From positions 124,001-188,000 of the forward strand of contig NZ_QLNV01000003.1 of assembly GCF_003285545.1 (NCBI RefSeq): DNA of 64,000 nucleotides. The letters are read 5' to 3'. The notes under the pieces are model-generated. The model ran no database searches and was not told the DNA's origin. It saw nothing but the letters and a program-made list of their open reading frames with translations. Of the stretch, positions 8,187-16,891 are shown piece after piece (the stretch's first letter is position 1; each line of letters starts with the position of its first letter). Source of the stretch: Sinomicrobium soli. GTDB taxonomy: Bacteria; Bacteroidota; Bacteroidia; Flavobacteriales; Flavobacteriaceae. The translations under genes and the position numbers were made by a program.

Positions 8187-9434
8187 GTGCCTTTGAAAAC
8201 GCTGATTACCAATATCAGGCAACTGGTACAGGTGCGGGATACCCCTGCCCCGATGATCGCTGGAGCAGCCATGAAAACGCTGCCTGTAATCGAAAATGCC
8301 TTTCTCCTTATCGAGGACGACCGCATTGCCGGTTATGGTAGCATGGATGACCTGGACACCCATCGGGCGGACAACATCATCGATGCTTCGGGAAGGGTGG
8401 TTCTCCCCAGCTGGTGCGACAGCCATACCCATATCGTATATGCCGGGAACAGAGAACAGGAATTTGCCGATCGCATTAACGGGCTCTCCTACGGGGAAAT
8501 TGCAGCACGGGGAGGCGGAATCCTGAATTCCGCAAAAAAACTACAGGACACTCCCGGCGATGAATTGTACAAACAGTCGGCCACAAGGCTGGAAGAGGTG
8601 ATCTCCATGGGTACCGGGGCTGTGGAGATCAAGAGTGGTTACGGACTGGACACGGATGCGGAACTGAAAATGTTACGGGTTGTCAGCAAGCTGGCACAAA
8701 ACTATGATCTCCCGGTAAAAGCGACTTTTCTGGGAGCCCATGCCATTCCCGCCCGGTATAAAAACGACCGGAAAGCATATCTCGATATCCTCATGGATGA
8801 AATGATCCCGGCGGTAGGAGAAAAAAAACTCGCTTCCTATATCGATGTGTTCTGTGAACAGGGATATTTCACCGTGGAAGAAACCGAAAGCATACTCGAA
8901 GCCGGGCGGGCTTTCGGGCTGATCCCGAAAATCCATGTCAACCAGTTTCACGCCATCGGGGGGGTACAGGCCGGGATAAAACACCACGCCCTGTCTGTAG
9001 ACCACCTGGAGGTCATGCGGGATGAAGACATCGAAGCCCTGAAAGGAACGAAGACCATGCCCGTAGCCTTGCCTTCGTGCTCATTTTTCCTGGGTATCCC
9101 TTACGCCCCGGCCCGGAAAATGATCGACAGCGGACTCCCCCTGGCACTGGCCACGGATTACAACCCGGGGTCTGCTCCCAGCGGGAATATGAATTTTGTA
9201 GTGGCCACCGCCTGTATAAAGATGAGAATGACCCCCGAGGAAGCCATAAATGCCGCCACGGTCAACGGGGCCTATGCTATGGGATTACAGGAAACACACG
9301 GAAGTATTTCGATAGGTAAAAAAGCCAATATCATTATCACTAAAAAGATTCCCGGCTACACCTATATCCCTTATGCTTTCGGAAGCCAGCTGATAGATTC
9401 GGTACTGATAAACGGAAGTAAATTCGTTCCCTAA
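8187..9434 (+). CDS. hutI: Imidazolonepropionase, non-ATG start
   Basis: A 415-residue metal-dependent amidohydrolase that opens 4-imidazolone-5-propionate to N-formimidoyl-L-glutamate in histidine degradation. The metal site SHTHIVYAG is near residue 80. Other family blocks are AARGGGILNSAKK, AVEIKSGYGLDTDAELK, TFLGAHAIP and LATDYNPGSAPSGNM. No ATG begins the frame: the longest start is GTG at 8187, and TTG at 8193 would give MKTLITNI, which looks at least as natural. Length fits the family (about 400-420). The next step enzyme (hutG-type) lies 1.2 kb downstream on the same strand, separated by an opposite-strand gene. A terminator closes this gene at 9464-9503. Confidence 0.95.
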   Translation: MPLKTLITNIRQLVQVRDTPAPMIAGAAMKTLPVIENAFLLIEDDRIAGYGSMDDLDTHRADNIIDASGRVVLPSWCDSHTHIVYAGNREQEFADRINGLSYGEIAARGGGILNSAKKLQDTPGDELYKQSATRLEEVISMGTGAVEIKSGYGLDTDAELKMLRVVSKLAQNYDLPVKATFLGAHAIPARYKNDRKAYLDILMDEMIPAVGEKKLASYIDVFCEQGYFTVEETESILEAGRAFGLIPKIHVNQFHAIGGVQAGIKHHALSVDHLEVMRDEDIEALKGTKTMPVALPSCSFFLGIPYAPARKMIDSGLPLALATDYNPGSAPSGNMNFVVATACIKMRMTPEEAINAATVNGAYAMGLQETHGSISIGKKANIIITKKIPGYTYIPYAFGSQLIDSVLINGSKFVP

Positions 9435-9463
9435 GGTTTCGCCCATCGGGACCCAAAAACCAG

Positions 9464-9503
9464 AAACCGCCGGAAACCAATGATGTGTTTCCGGCGGTTT
9501 TTT
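9464..9503 (+). terminator. Intrinsic terminator after hutI
   Basis: AAACCGCCGGAAAC and its exact complement GTTTCCGGCGGTTT (9487-9500) around a nine-base loop, then further T residues. It also sits 26 nt past the stop of the convergent gene and may serve both strands. Confidence 0.85.
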
Positions 9504-9528
9504 ACTGTTTTATGGTATAAGGGAAGCC

Positions 9529-10533
9529 TTATTTCAGTTCAAAACTGGACGAGCCAAGCTCCCTGAGTTTGCTGTCAAATACCTTTACCTCATAATTTCC
9601 CTGCTGAAAATCTTCACCTTCCTTGTCTACGTAATCACAGACATCCAGGGAGGCATTCTCATAATAAAAGGTAGAAACCTTGCTATAGGTCACACTCACC
9701 GCGGCCGGATTTTCCTCTTCAACCACTTCTTCCACCGTATTGTCGACCATATCATCCACTTCAACGGAATCCTGGTTGACAAGCTCATCCTTGGCTTCTG
9801 CGATCTTCCTCACAACGGGAGGGGCATAACTGGCCTCCTGCCTGTCTCCCATAACATTACCGTCAGGGCCGGTAACCTGGACATAGAACATCGTATCTCC
9901 CGAAGGAGCTATCCGGTTGGCTGCAACGGTATAACACACCTTGAGCTTATCTGCTCTCCTGTGGCGGTTTACAGACACCAGTTTTCCGCTGTTACGCTCC
10001 CTGACCGCCTCTACGGAAAATTTTGACAGGCTCAGTGCCGAACCGGCATCCACAACCTTGGCCAGCTGAACGTTCTGGGTGAGTATGGAATCGGCATATT
10101 CAGACTGGCGCTGCAGGGTCATCTGCGTGCTGTCGCGCTGCAGGGTCAGCTCCGCATTCGAACGTCGCAGCGAGTCGTTCTGTGCCAGCAGGAACTCTCT
10201 CTCCTTGGTAAGCACATTTACCTGTCTCCTGTAGCGGTAGAGCGCCGCGATATCGGCCTTCATGCTTTTTACGGAATCTATATACTGTGCAATCCGATCC
10301 CGGGCAGACAGGAGTTCCTGGCTGGTCGAATCACCTTCGGCAATGGCCCGGTCATAATCAGCCTTCAGATTATTGAGGTCCTCCACCACCATGTTCTTCT
10401 GGTTGGTAAGGTCGGCCGTTGTCTTTTTCTTATCACTGTACAGGCTCGAAGTATAGATCAAAGTCCCCACCAGGGCTACTCCGAGCAGTGCAGCAAGAAC
10501 TTTCAAACCGTTATTACTCTTTGATTCAGTCAT
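9529..10533 (-). CDS. Membrane-anchored coiled-coil protein of unknown function
   Basis: A 334-residue protein. One N-terminal transmembrane segment (LKVLAALLGVALVGTLIYTS, about residues 9-28) is followed by a long heptad-rich coiled coil (about 35-165, with repeated runs such as LTLQRDSTQMTLQRQ). A C-terminal beta-rich domain (about 170-260 and 280-334) follows, interrupted by an acidic stretch VEVDDMVDNTVEEVVEEE. No signal peptidase site is evident, so the helix is probably an anchor with the coiled coil in the periplasm. I do not recognise a functional family. Its ATG is 130 nt from the divergent hutG-type gene, and it separates the two histidine-degradation genes. Confidence 0.75.
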   Translation of the reverse strand: MTESKSNNGLKVLAALLGVALVGTLIYTSSLYSDKKKTTADLTNQKNMVVEDLNNLKADYDRAIAEGDSTSQELLSARDRIAQYIDSVKSMKADIAALYRYRRQVNVLTKEREFLLAQNDSLRRSNAELTLQRDSTQMTLQRQSEYADSILTQNVQLAKVVDAGSALSLSKFSVEAVRERNSGKLVSVNRHRRADKLKVCYTVAANRIAPSGDTMFYVQVTGPDGNVMGDRQEASYAPPVVRKIAEAKDELVNQDSVEVDDMVDNTVEEVVEEENPAAVSVTYSKVSTFYYENASLDVCDYVDKEGEDFQQGNYEVKVFDSKLRELGSSSFELK

Positions 10534-10663
10534 AATGATTTCGTTTTTAACTGTTAACGCTCAATTTCGGTTTTTGTTATACATTCCCGTAAATATATAT
10601 ACGAATAAATTTAACAATTAGATTTTTATTTTCATATTTGTTTTACCTTTTTAAACCTTATCC

Positions 10664-11689
10664 ATGCAGAATTTTTTAAGCTTGTACACCCTGAAGGACA
10701 TCGAAAAGATCATTTCGAGAAGAAAGGGAGAAACCAGGTTCGGCGAACGTATCCAATTGCCCAATGAAGGGCAGGACCTGGAAGAACAGCTCAACGAATC
10801 TGAGGCCAGGTATGTGCTTTTCGGTATCCCGGAAGACATCGGTATTACCGGGAATTACGGAAGAAAAGGAGCGCGGCACGCCTGGCAGGCTACCCTGTCG
10901 CAGCTGCTGAATACCCAGCACAATACGGAAAACAAGGCAAAAAAGGTCCTGTTACTGGGGCAGCTGGATTTTTCTGAGGAAATGAAGTTACTGGACACTG
11001 CCGGGACTTCCGGAAATGACCGGATCAAAAAGGCACGTGAGCTCACGGCACTTATAGACACCGAGGTCACCGACCTGGTCTGTAAAATTGTAAGGGCGGG
11101 CAAAAAACCGGTGGTTATAGGTGGCGGGCACAATAACTGCTACGGGATCATGAAAGGTTGTGCCCTGGCCCTGGGCCAGCCCGTAAACTGCATCAATATC
11201 GACGCACATACCGATCTGCGCAAGCCTGAAGGCCGGCATAGCGGCAACGGCTTTTCCTATGCCTGGCGCGAAGGCCTCCTGCAACGCTATTTCATATTCG
11301 GCCTTCATAAGAACTACACCCCGAAAAATATCTTCAGGAAGTTTTTAAAAACGGAAGAAAATATAAAGTACCTGAGTTTCGAAGAGCTGCTGCTGGCTCC
11401 CGAAAGTTCATTCGAATACCACATGGAACAGGCTCACCAGTTTGTGCGGAAAGCTCCGTACGGCATAGAGATAGATTGTGATGCCATAAAGAACGTTCCG
11501 AGCAGTGCCGCAACTCCTACCGGTTTCACGCCCGAACAGGTCAGGAAGCTCGTCTATTCCTGGAAAAACCATAAAAATGCGCTGTACCTGCATATCTGCG
11601 AAGCCGCCCCCCATCCTGAAAATGAAGAAGAAACACGGCTTACGGGCAAACTTATCTCATATCTCATCACCGATTTTATCAGGAAATAA
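10664..11689 (+). CDS. hutG: Formimidoylglutamase, arginase/agmatinase superfamily
   Basis: A 341-residue ureohydrolase-fold enzyme. The three manganese-binding blocks are visible: GGGHNN near residue 153, NIDAHTD near 178 and EIDCDAI near 269. Family members with this architecture include arginase, agmatinase and formimidoylglutamase. The nearby imidazolonepropionase gene on the same strand favours formimidoylglutamase (N-formimidoyl-L-glutamate to glutamate plus formamide), the step directly after HutI. The sequence alone does not exclude arginase. Start ATG at 10664. A terminator follows immediately. Confidence 0.85.
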   Translation: MQNFLSLYTLKDIEKIISRRKGETRFGERIQLPNEGQDLEEQLNESEARYVLFGIPEDIGITGNYGRKGARHAWQATLSQLLNTQHNTENKAKKVLLLGQLDFSEEMKLLDTAGTSGNDRIKKARELTALIDTEVTDLVCKIVRAGKKPVVIGGGHNNCYGIMKGCALALGQPVNCINIDAHTDLRKPEGRHSGNGFSYAWREGLLQRYFIFGLHKNYTPKNIFRKFLKTEENIKYLSFEELLLAPESSFEYHMEQAHQFVRKAPYGIEIDCDAIKNVPSSAATPTGFTPEQVRKLVYSWKNHKNALYLHICEAAPHPENEEETRLTGKLISYLITDFIRK

Positions 11690-11697
11690 TATCCCAT

Positions 11698-11733
11698 AAA
11701 AAATCCACCCCGGAAAACGAGGTGGATTTTTCC
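11698..11733 (+). terminator. Intrinsic terminator after hutG
   Basis: AAAATCCACC, short interior CCGGAAAACGA, GGTGGATTTTT. It lies between two convergent genes and has A and T runs on both sides, so it can act in both directions. Confidence 0.8.
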
Positions 11734-11752
11734 ATACCGGAAACTACCGTTA

Positions 11753-14605
11753 TTATTTACTCAGGTACATCTTTCTGCGCGTATACAGATCGTAGAACTG
11801 GTCGTCCTTGAGACTGTCTATAAACAATATGCCCTCCCCGGTACTCTTCATTTCGGGGCCGAGGTTCTTGTTTACATTGGGGAACTTGTTGAAGGAGAAT
11901 ACCGGCTGCTTGATCGCAAACCCTTCCAGTTTGGGATTAAAGTCAAAGTCAGTTACCTTTTTCTCTCCCAGCATGACCTTGGTCGCATAATTCACATAAG
12001 GTTCTCCGTACGCTTTTGCAATAAAAGGTACTGTTCTCGAAGCCCTCGGGTTTGCCTCTATGATGTATACCACGTCATTCTTGATGGCAAACTGTATGTT
12101 GATCAATCCTACGGTATTCAGCGCCAGGGCGATCTTTTTCGTATGGTCCTTGATCTGTTGCAGGACAAATTCCCCCAGGTTAAACGGCGGCAGGGTCGCA
12201 TTGGAATCGCCGGAATGTATCCCGCACGGTTCTATGTGCTCCATAATACCGATAATATACACGTTCTCCCCGTCACATATGGCATCGGCCTCGGCCTCTA
12301 TGGCCCCGTCGAGATAATGGTCGAGCAGGAGCTTGTTATTGGGTATCTTGCGAAGCAGGTCTACCACGTGCTCTTCCAGTTCTTCCCTGTTGATCACGAT
12401 CTTCATTCCCTGGCCGCCCAGCACGTATGAGGGGCGTACCAGTATCGGGAAGTTCAGCTCATCTGAAAGTTTAAGGGCCTGTTCGGCAGTTTCGGCCACC
12501 CCGAATTCCGGGTAGGGAATATTGTTTTCCTTTAACAAGGTGGAGAAACTTCCCCGGTCTTCGGCAAGGTCGAGGGCCTCAAAACTGGTCCCTATGATCC
12601 TGATACCGTACTTGTCCAGCTTTTCAGCGAGTTTAAGCGCCGTTTGTCCGCCCAGCTGCACGATGACCCCTTCGGGTTTTTCATGCTGTATAATGTCGTA
12701 AATATGTTCCCAGAACACCGGTTCGAAGTACAATTTATCCGCAGTGTCAAAATCGGTAGACACGGTTTCCGGGTTACAGTTGATCATGATGGTCTCATAA
12801 CCGCATTCCGCAGCGGCCAGTACCCCGTGTACACAGCAGTAATCAAATTCGATCCCCTGCCCTATCCTGTTCGGGCCGGAACCGAGGACCACTATTTTCT
12901 TCTTGTCGGTCACCACACTTTCGTTATCCACGTACCGCGTGCCGTCTGCCGTTTCTATTTCGTCTTCGAAAGTGGAATAGTAATACGGGGTTTGTGCCCG
13001 GAACTCGGCAGCGCAGGTATCTACCAGCTTGTACACCCGGTTTACCCCCATCTCTTCCCGCTTCTTGTGTACCTCACTTTCCCAGCACTTCAGCATATGG
13101 GCTATCTGCCTGTCTGCAAAGCCTTTCTGCTTGGCCTCGAGAAGCAGGTCTTTGGGAAGCGATTCTACAGTGTAGGTAGAAATCTCCTTTTCGAGGAAAT
13201 ACAGTTCTTCATACTGTTTCAGGAACCACATGTCTATCTTGGTGATCTCGTGTATCCTGCTCAGGGGGATGCCCATCTGTATGGCATCGTAGATCACAAA
13301 TACCCGGTCCCAGCTCGCATAGGTCAGTTTTTCAATGATCTGGTCGTAATTCGTATATCCCTTTCCGTCTGCCCCGAGACCGTTTCTCTTGATCTCGAGG
13401 GACTGGGCGGCCTTGTGCAGCGCTTCCTGGAACGAGCGTCCGATCCCCATGACCTCTCCCACAGATTTCATCTGCAGACCCAGTGTCCTGTCGGCTCCTT
13501 CGAACTTGTCGAAGTTCCACCTCGGGATCTTCACAATAACATAATCCAGGGTAGGCTCAAACAGTGCCGACGTGGATTTGGTGATCTGGTTGTCCAGTTC
13601 GTCCAGGGTATACCCTATAGCCAGTTTAGACGCTATTTTTGCAATGGGATATCCCGTAGCCTTGGAGGCCAGGGCCGACGAGCGCGATACCCTCGGGTTG
13701 ATCTCGATGGCAATAATATCTTCTTTTTCATCCGGGCTTACTGCAAACTGAACGTTACACCCGCCCGCGAAATCACCGATACTGCGCATCATATGGATCG
13801 CCATATCGCGCATCCTCTGAAATGTTCTGTCGGATAAGGTCATTGCCGGGGCCACCGTAATGGAATCTCCCGTATGGATCCCCATAGGGTCCATATTCTC
13901 GATGGTACAGATGATAACCACATTGTCATTCTTATCACGCAACAGCTCCAGCTCGTATTCCTTCCAGCCCAGCAATGCCTTGTCGATCATTACCTCGTGG
14001 ATCGGAGAGACCTCCAGCCCCCTGGTGAGCATTTCGTCAAACTCCTCCTTGTGGTGTACGAAAGAAGCTCCCGCCCCACCCAGCGTAAAAGACGCCCTGA
14101 TCACCAGCGGAAAACCGAATTCCTGTGCGATCTCCTTTCCTTGCAGGTATGAAGTGGCCGTAGCCTGGGGCGCCATCGGAACACCGATCTTCAACATCAA
14201 CTCCCTGAATTTCTCACGGTCTTCGGTAATGTTGATGGCATCGATATCCACCCCGATAATTTCAACACCAAAATCTTTCCATATCCCTTTCTCATCCGCT
14301 TCTATACACAGGTTCAGTGCAGTTTGCCCGCCCATTGTCGGCAACACCGCATCTATATTCGGATGTGCCCGGAGTATTTCCACGATCGATTTGGTGGTTA
14401 GCGGCTTCAGGTATACGTGATCTGCCATGGAAGGGTCGGTCATAATGGTAGCCGGGTTGCTGTTGATCAGCACAGTTTCTATCCCGTCTTCCCTGAGCGA
14501 CCTGAGTGATTGCGAACCGGAATAGTCAAATTCACACGCCTGGCCTATGATTATAGGTCCCGAACCGATAATAAGGATACATTTGAGATCTTTTCTTTTT
14601 GGCAT
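11753..14605 (-). CDS. carB: Carbamoyl-phosphate synthase large subunit, without C-terminal allosteric domain
   Basis: A 950-residue CarB, which makes carbamoyl phosphate from bicarbonate, ammonia (from CarA) and two ATP for pyrimidine and arginine synthesis. Two homologous ATP-grasp halves are present: GSGPIIIGQACEFDYSG with GQTALNLC in the first, GSGPNRIGQGIEFDYCC with GQTALKLAEKL in the second. Metal and ATP motifs FAVSPDE...IEINPRVSRSSALASKATGYPIA and YIIEANPRASRTVPF are also seen. The protein stops at LYTRRKMYLSK, about where E. coli CarB (1073 residues) begins its methylglyoxal-synthase-like regulatory domain, so that domain is absent. Short CarB proteins of this size are usual in Flavobacteria as I recall. 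No carA is in the window. Confidence 0.95.
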   Translation of the reverse strand: MPKRKDLKCILIIGSGPIIIGQACEFDYSGSQSLRSLREDGIETVLINSNPATIMTDPSMADHVYLKPLTTKSIVEILRAHPNIDAVLPTMGGQTALNLCIEADEKGIWKDFGVEIIGVDIDAINITEDREKFRELMLKIGVPMAPQATATSYLQGKEIAQEFGFPLVIRASFTLGGAGASFVHHKEEFDEMLTRGLEVSPIHEVMIDKALLGWKEYELELLRDKNDNVVIICTIENMDPMGIHTGDSITVAPAMTLSDRTFQRMRDMAIHMMRSIGDFAGGCNVQFAVSPDEKEDIIAIEINPRVSRSSALASKATGYPIAKIASKLAIGYTLDELDNQITKSTSALFEPTLDYVIVKIPRWNFDKFEGADRTLGLQMKSVGEVMGIGRSFQEALHKAAQSLEIKRNGLGADGKGYTNYDQIIEKLTYASWDRVFVIYDAIQMGIPLSRIHEITKIDMWFLKQYEELYFLEKEISTYTVESLPKDLLLEAKQKGFADRQIAHMLKCWESEVHKKREEMGVNRVYKLVDTCAAEFRAQTPYYYSTFEDEIETADGTRYVDNESVVTDKKKIVVLGSGPNRIGQGIEFDYCCVHGVLAAAECGYETIMINCNPETVSTDFDTADKLYFEPVFWEHIYDIIQHEKPEGVIVQLGGQTALKLAEKLDKYGIRIIGTSFEALDLAEDRGSFSTLLKENNIPYPEFGVAETAEQALKLSDELNFPILVRPSYVLGGQGMKIVINREELEEHVVDLLRKIPNNKLLLDHYLDGAIEAEADAICDGENVYIIGIMEHIEPCGIHSGDSNATLPPFNLGEFVLQQIKDHTKKIALALNTVGLINIQFAIKNDVVYIIEANPRASRTVPFIAKAYGEPYVNYATKVMLGEKKVTDFDFNPKLEGFAIKQPVFSFNKFPNVNKNLGPEMKSTGEGILFIDSLKDDQFYDLYTRRKMYLSK

Positions 14606-14651
14606 TTCTTTGGTATTGTGTTATTTAAATGAATAAATCCTGATCAGGTAT

Positions 14652-14685
14652 AAAAAAAGGTGTTACTTCTAAAAGCAACACCTTT
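14652..14685 (-). terminator. Intrinsic terminator after rpmH
   Basis: On the minus strand AAAGGTGTTGCTT, loop TTAG, AAGTAACACCTTT followed by a T-run. It separates rpmH from carB, so carB needs its own promoter in the 46 nt that follow or depends on read-through. Confidence 0.85.
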
Positions 14686-14708
14686 ATATGAATAGCATTT
14701 CAACAGCA

Positions 14709-14867
14709 TTATTTTTTATGCCTTGGTTCAGAAGATACCGTCAGTTTCTTTCTTCCTTTTGCCCTTCTCCTGGCAAGCACTTTCCTGCCGTTGGCACTCG
14801 CCATTCGCTCTCTAAAACCGTGCTTGTTCCTTCTTTTTCTCTTTGAGGGTTGAAATGTTCTTTTCAT
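14709..14867 (-). CDS. rpmH: 50S ribosomal protein L34
   Basis: A 52-residue, very basic protein found by translating the minus strand. [20 protein letters not shown] followed by [20 protein letters not shown] is the textbook L34 sequence (MKRTFQPS...HGFRxRMxTxxGRxVLxxRRxKGRxxL). It is a structural protein of the large ribosomal subunit. ATG at 14867, TAA at 14709. A matched promoter lies 73 nt upstream and a strong terminator 24 nt downstream, so it appears to be a single-gene unit. The usual rnpA neighbour is not here. Confidence 0.98.
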   Translation of the reverse strand: MKRTFQPSKRKRRNKHGFRERMASANGRKVLARRRAKGRKKLTVSSEPRHKK

Positions 14868-15196
14868 TGTTTAATATCTTAAATCTGCTTAAAAATACCT
14901 AATTGAATGTGCACGAGATTCCTCCACAAAAGTGCGGCGCAAATATACGAAGAGTTTTTATTTAGACAAACCATTTAAAAAATATTTTTCGGCTGTTTTC
15001 AGGATGGTTTCACGTAGCCTGTTACCGGTTTTTCCGGGAAAACATTTTCGGGATCCCGCCCAGGTTACACACCGTCACTACACGTATTTATTTTTTAACG
15101 CCTATGTAACCGGGATTTTGTGTCACGGGTAGGTCTGCCGCAAGTTTTTTGCTAACTTTGCAACCTTGTTTATACGGTGCATTAAAAAAATACTAT
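14868..15196. other. Divergent intergenic region rpmH / TPR protein
   Basis: About 330 nt containing the rpmH promoter and, on the plus strand, TAACTTTG at 15153-15160, a -7 element 36 nt before the TPR gene start. A plus-strand frame of 66 codons (14932-15132) overlaps the rpmH promoter and has no protein-like features. Confidence 0.5.
14940..14970 (-). promoter_or_regulatory. Bacteroidota-type promoter for rpmH
   Basis: On the minus strand TTTG (14970-14967), 19-nt spacer, TATATTTG (14947-14940): an exact match to TTTG-N17-23-TAnnTTTG. The leader to the rpmH ATG would be about 65 nt. Confidence 0.7.
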
Positions 15197-15712
15197 ATGT
15201 TCAATAAAAACCTAAAATTAGTTATTGCCGCATTTATCATCGCTTATGCTGTATACCAGTTTATCGACGGAAATATCGGAAACGGTATTTTCCTCATCCT
15301 GCTATCCGGTATATTCATTTTCCTGTATTTCAGGAACGAGATGATCCTTATGGCCTTCCTGCGCATGCGTAAACAGGATTTTGAAGGAACGGCCAAATGG
15401 CTGGGCAGGATCAGAAATCCCGAGGCTGCCCTTACCAGGAAACAACAGGGGTACTACAATTACCTGCATGGTATCATGGCCTCCCAGACCAACCTTACAC
15501 AGGCGGAGAAATACTTTAAAAAAGCACTTAAACTGGGGCTTTCCATGAGTTATGATATCGCTATGGCAAAACTGAGCCTGGCCGGTATAGCCATGCAGAA
15601 ACGCAGAAAGCGAGAGGCGACCATTCTTCTGAACGAGGCCAAAAAACTGGACAAACAGAACATGCTGGGCGAACAGATCAAAATGATGCAACAACAGATG
15701 AAACGGATATAA
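15197..15712 (+). CDS. Membrane-anchored TPR-repeat protein of unknown function
   Basis: A 171-residue protein starting MFNKNLKLVIAAFIIAYAVY (ATG at 15197; the frame continues upstream but without a sensible start). Two transmembrane helices occupy about residues 7-24 and 28-46. The remaining cytoplasmic part is helical with tetratricopeptide-like units, for example YNYLHGIMASQTNLTQAEKYFKKAL and AKLSLAGIAMQKRRKREATILL, ending in a glutamine-rich helix. TPR units usually mediate protein contacts. No operon partner: it converges on the lytic transglycosylase gene. Function unknown. Confidence 0.75.
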   Translation: MFNKNLKLVIAAFIIAYAVYQFIDGNIGNGIFLILLSGIFIFLYFRNEMILMAFLRMRKQDFEGTAKWLGRIRNPEAALTRKQQGYYNYLHGIMASQTNLTQAEKYFKKALKLGLSMSYDIAMAKLSLAGIAMQKRRKREATILLNEAKKLDKQNMLGEQIKMMQQQMKRI

Positions 15713-15769
15713 AACCACACCACAACCTGCCGGTTTCAATATCATTCCGTCATTCATCGAATCCGTTAA

Positions 15770-16714
15770 TCACCGTACCGAATAATATCCCTTTTCCGGG
15801 ATTTCGATATAATACTGCTTTCTCGATTTATTGTTCAGTTTTGCTTCCCGGAGCCAGGGATTATGGATTTTCAATATCTTGTAATTTATTCCCTGCTCCC
15901 TGGCAAAGGCTGCCAGGTTGTCTATCTCGTAATCCACCGCTACCTTTTTTGTGGGTACCAGCGTATACATATGCTTCGGCTCTATATTAAACCCGTATTT
16001 TGCCGGGTCGGACAGGATCTCCTTCAATGCCAGTATCCTGAATATATAACGACTGGTTTCATCTCCGAGCAGAATATCGTAGTAGTCATTGATCTCCTGC
16101 CTCTCCTGCTGCCGTGATATCCCGGCCTGCCCGGCATTATAGGCCGCAGCGGCGAGGGTCCAGCTGCCAAACCTGGCCTTTGCCTTTTTGAGATATTCAC
16201 AGGCTACTTCCGTAGATTTCTCCAGGTGATAGCGTTCGTCCACATTCTGGTTGACCTCCAGCCCGTATTCCTTTCCCGTACCGCTCATGATCTGCCAGAA
16301 TCCCGTGGCCCTCGCCGGAGACACCACATTCTGCAATCCGCTCTCTATGACGGCCAGGTACTTGAAATCGTCCGGCACCCCGTGTTTTTTCAGTATGGGC
16401 TCTATTACCGGAAAATACTTATGCGCCCTTTTTATAAGCAGTAACCCGTTAGACTGCCAATAGGTATTCACCAGGAGTTCCCTGTCCATACGCTCCATGA
16501 TATCCGGTTCGTCCAGTGGCACGGGCTCCCCGGCAAAACTCACATTTTCCATAAAATCTATGGCATATACATTGTAGTCGTGTACTACCTTGTCACTGGC
16601 CTCTTCTTTTCCTTCAACCAGGCCGTCCTTTCCTTCTCCCTGTACCGATCCCAGGAAAATTCCTGCCAGAGCTACAACCCCGACCCCCATTAAACCTTTT
16701 TTTATCCATTCCAT
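15770..16714 (-). CDS. Lytic transglycosylase (MltD/Slt-type, family GH23)
   Basis: A 314-residue secreted murein-cleaving enzyme that splits peptidoglycan with formation of 1,6-anhydromuramyl products. An N-terminal hydrophobic segment (IKKGLMGVGVVALAGIFLGSV, about residues 4-24) acts as signal or anchor. The catalytic domain begins around FKYLAVIESGL, where Glu124 is the catalytic acid, followed by RATGFWQIMSGTGKEYGL and AAAYNAGQAGI, the standard Slt motifs. The C-terminal stretch YTLVPTKKVAVDYEIDNLAAFAREQGINY resembles the start of an MltD linker, but no LysM domain follows, so it is shorter than E. coli MltD. Likely role: cell-wall turnover. Confidence 0.92.
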   Translation of the reverse strand: MEWIKKGLMGVGVVALAGIFLGSVQGEGKDGLVEGKEEASDKVVHDYNVYAIDFMENVSFAGEPVPLDEPDIMERMDRELLVNTYWQSNGLLLIKRAHKYFPVIEPILKKHGVPDDFKYLAVIESGLQNVVSPARATGFWQIMSGTGKEYGLEVNQNVDERYHLEKSTEVACEYLKKAKARFGSWTLAAAAYNAGQAGISRQQERQEINDYYDILLGDETSRYIFRILALKEILSDPAKYGFNIEPKHMYTLVPTKKVAVDYEIDNLAAFAREQGINYKILKIHNPWLREAKLNNKSRKQYYIEIPEKGYYSVR

Positions 16715-16891
16715 AACATTACGCTTTAGTCATTAGCAGCCAACCCTTCCTGACTTTCCCCGATACCGGGATGGGAATGAGTTCCATGTTTTAAATATTA
16801 ACGCATCTTTTACCCGATTCTTGCCTGCCTCCGGGCAGGAGGAAGTAAAAATACGCATTTCAAATGTACAAAATAAGAAGAAAACCGGAAT

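Noticed and set aside
12644-13837. 397-codon open frame on the plus strand
   Set aside because: It is entirely antisense to carB, whose protein is unmistakable; the translation shows no domain and reflects codon bias of the true gene.
14932-15132. 66-codon frame on the plus strand upstream of the TPR gene
   Set aside because: It starts inside the rpmH promoter and lies before the -7 element of the next gene; no recognisable protein features.
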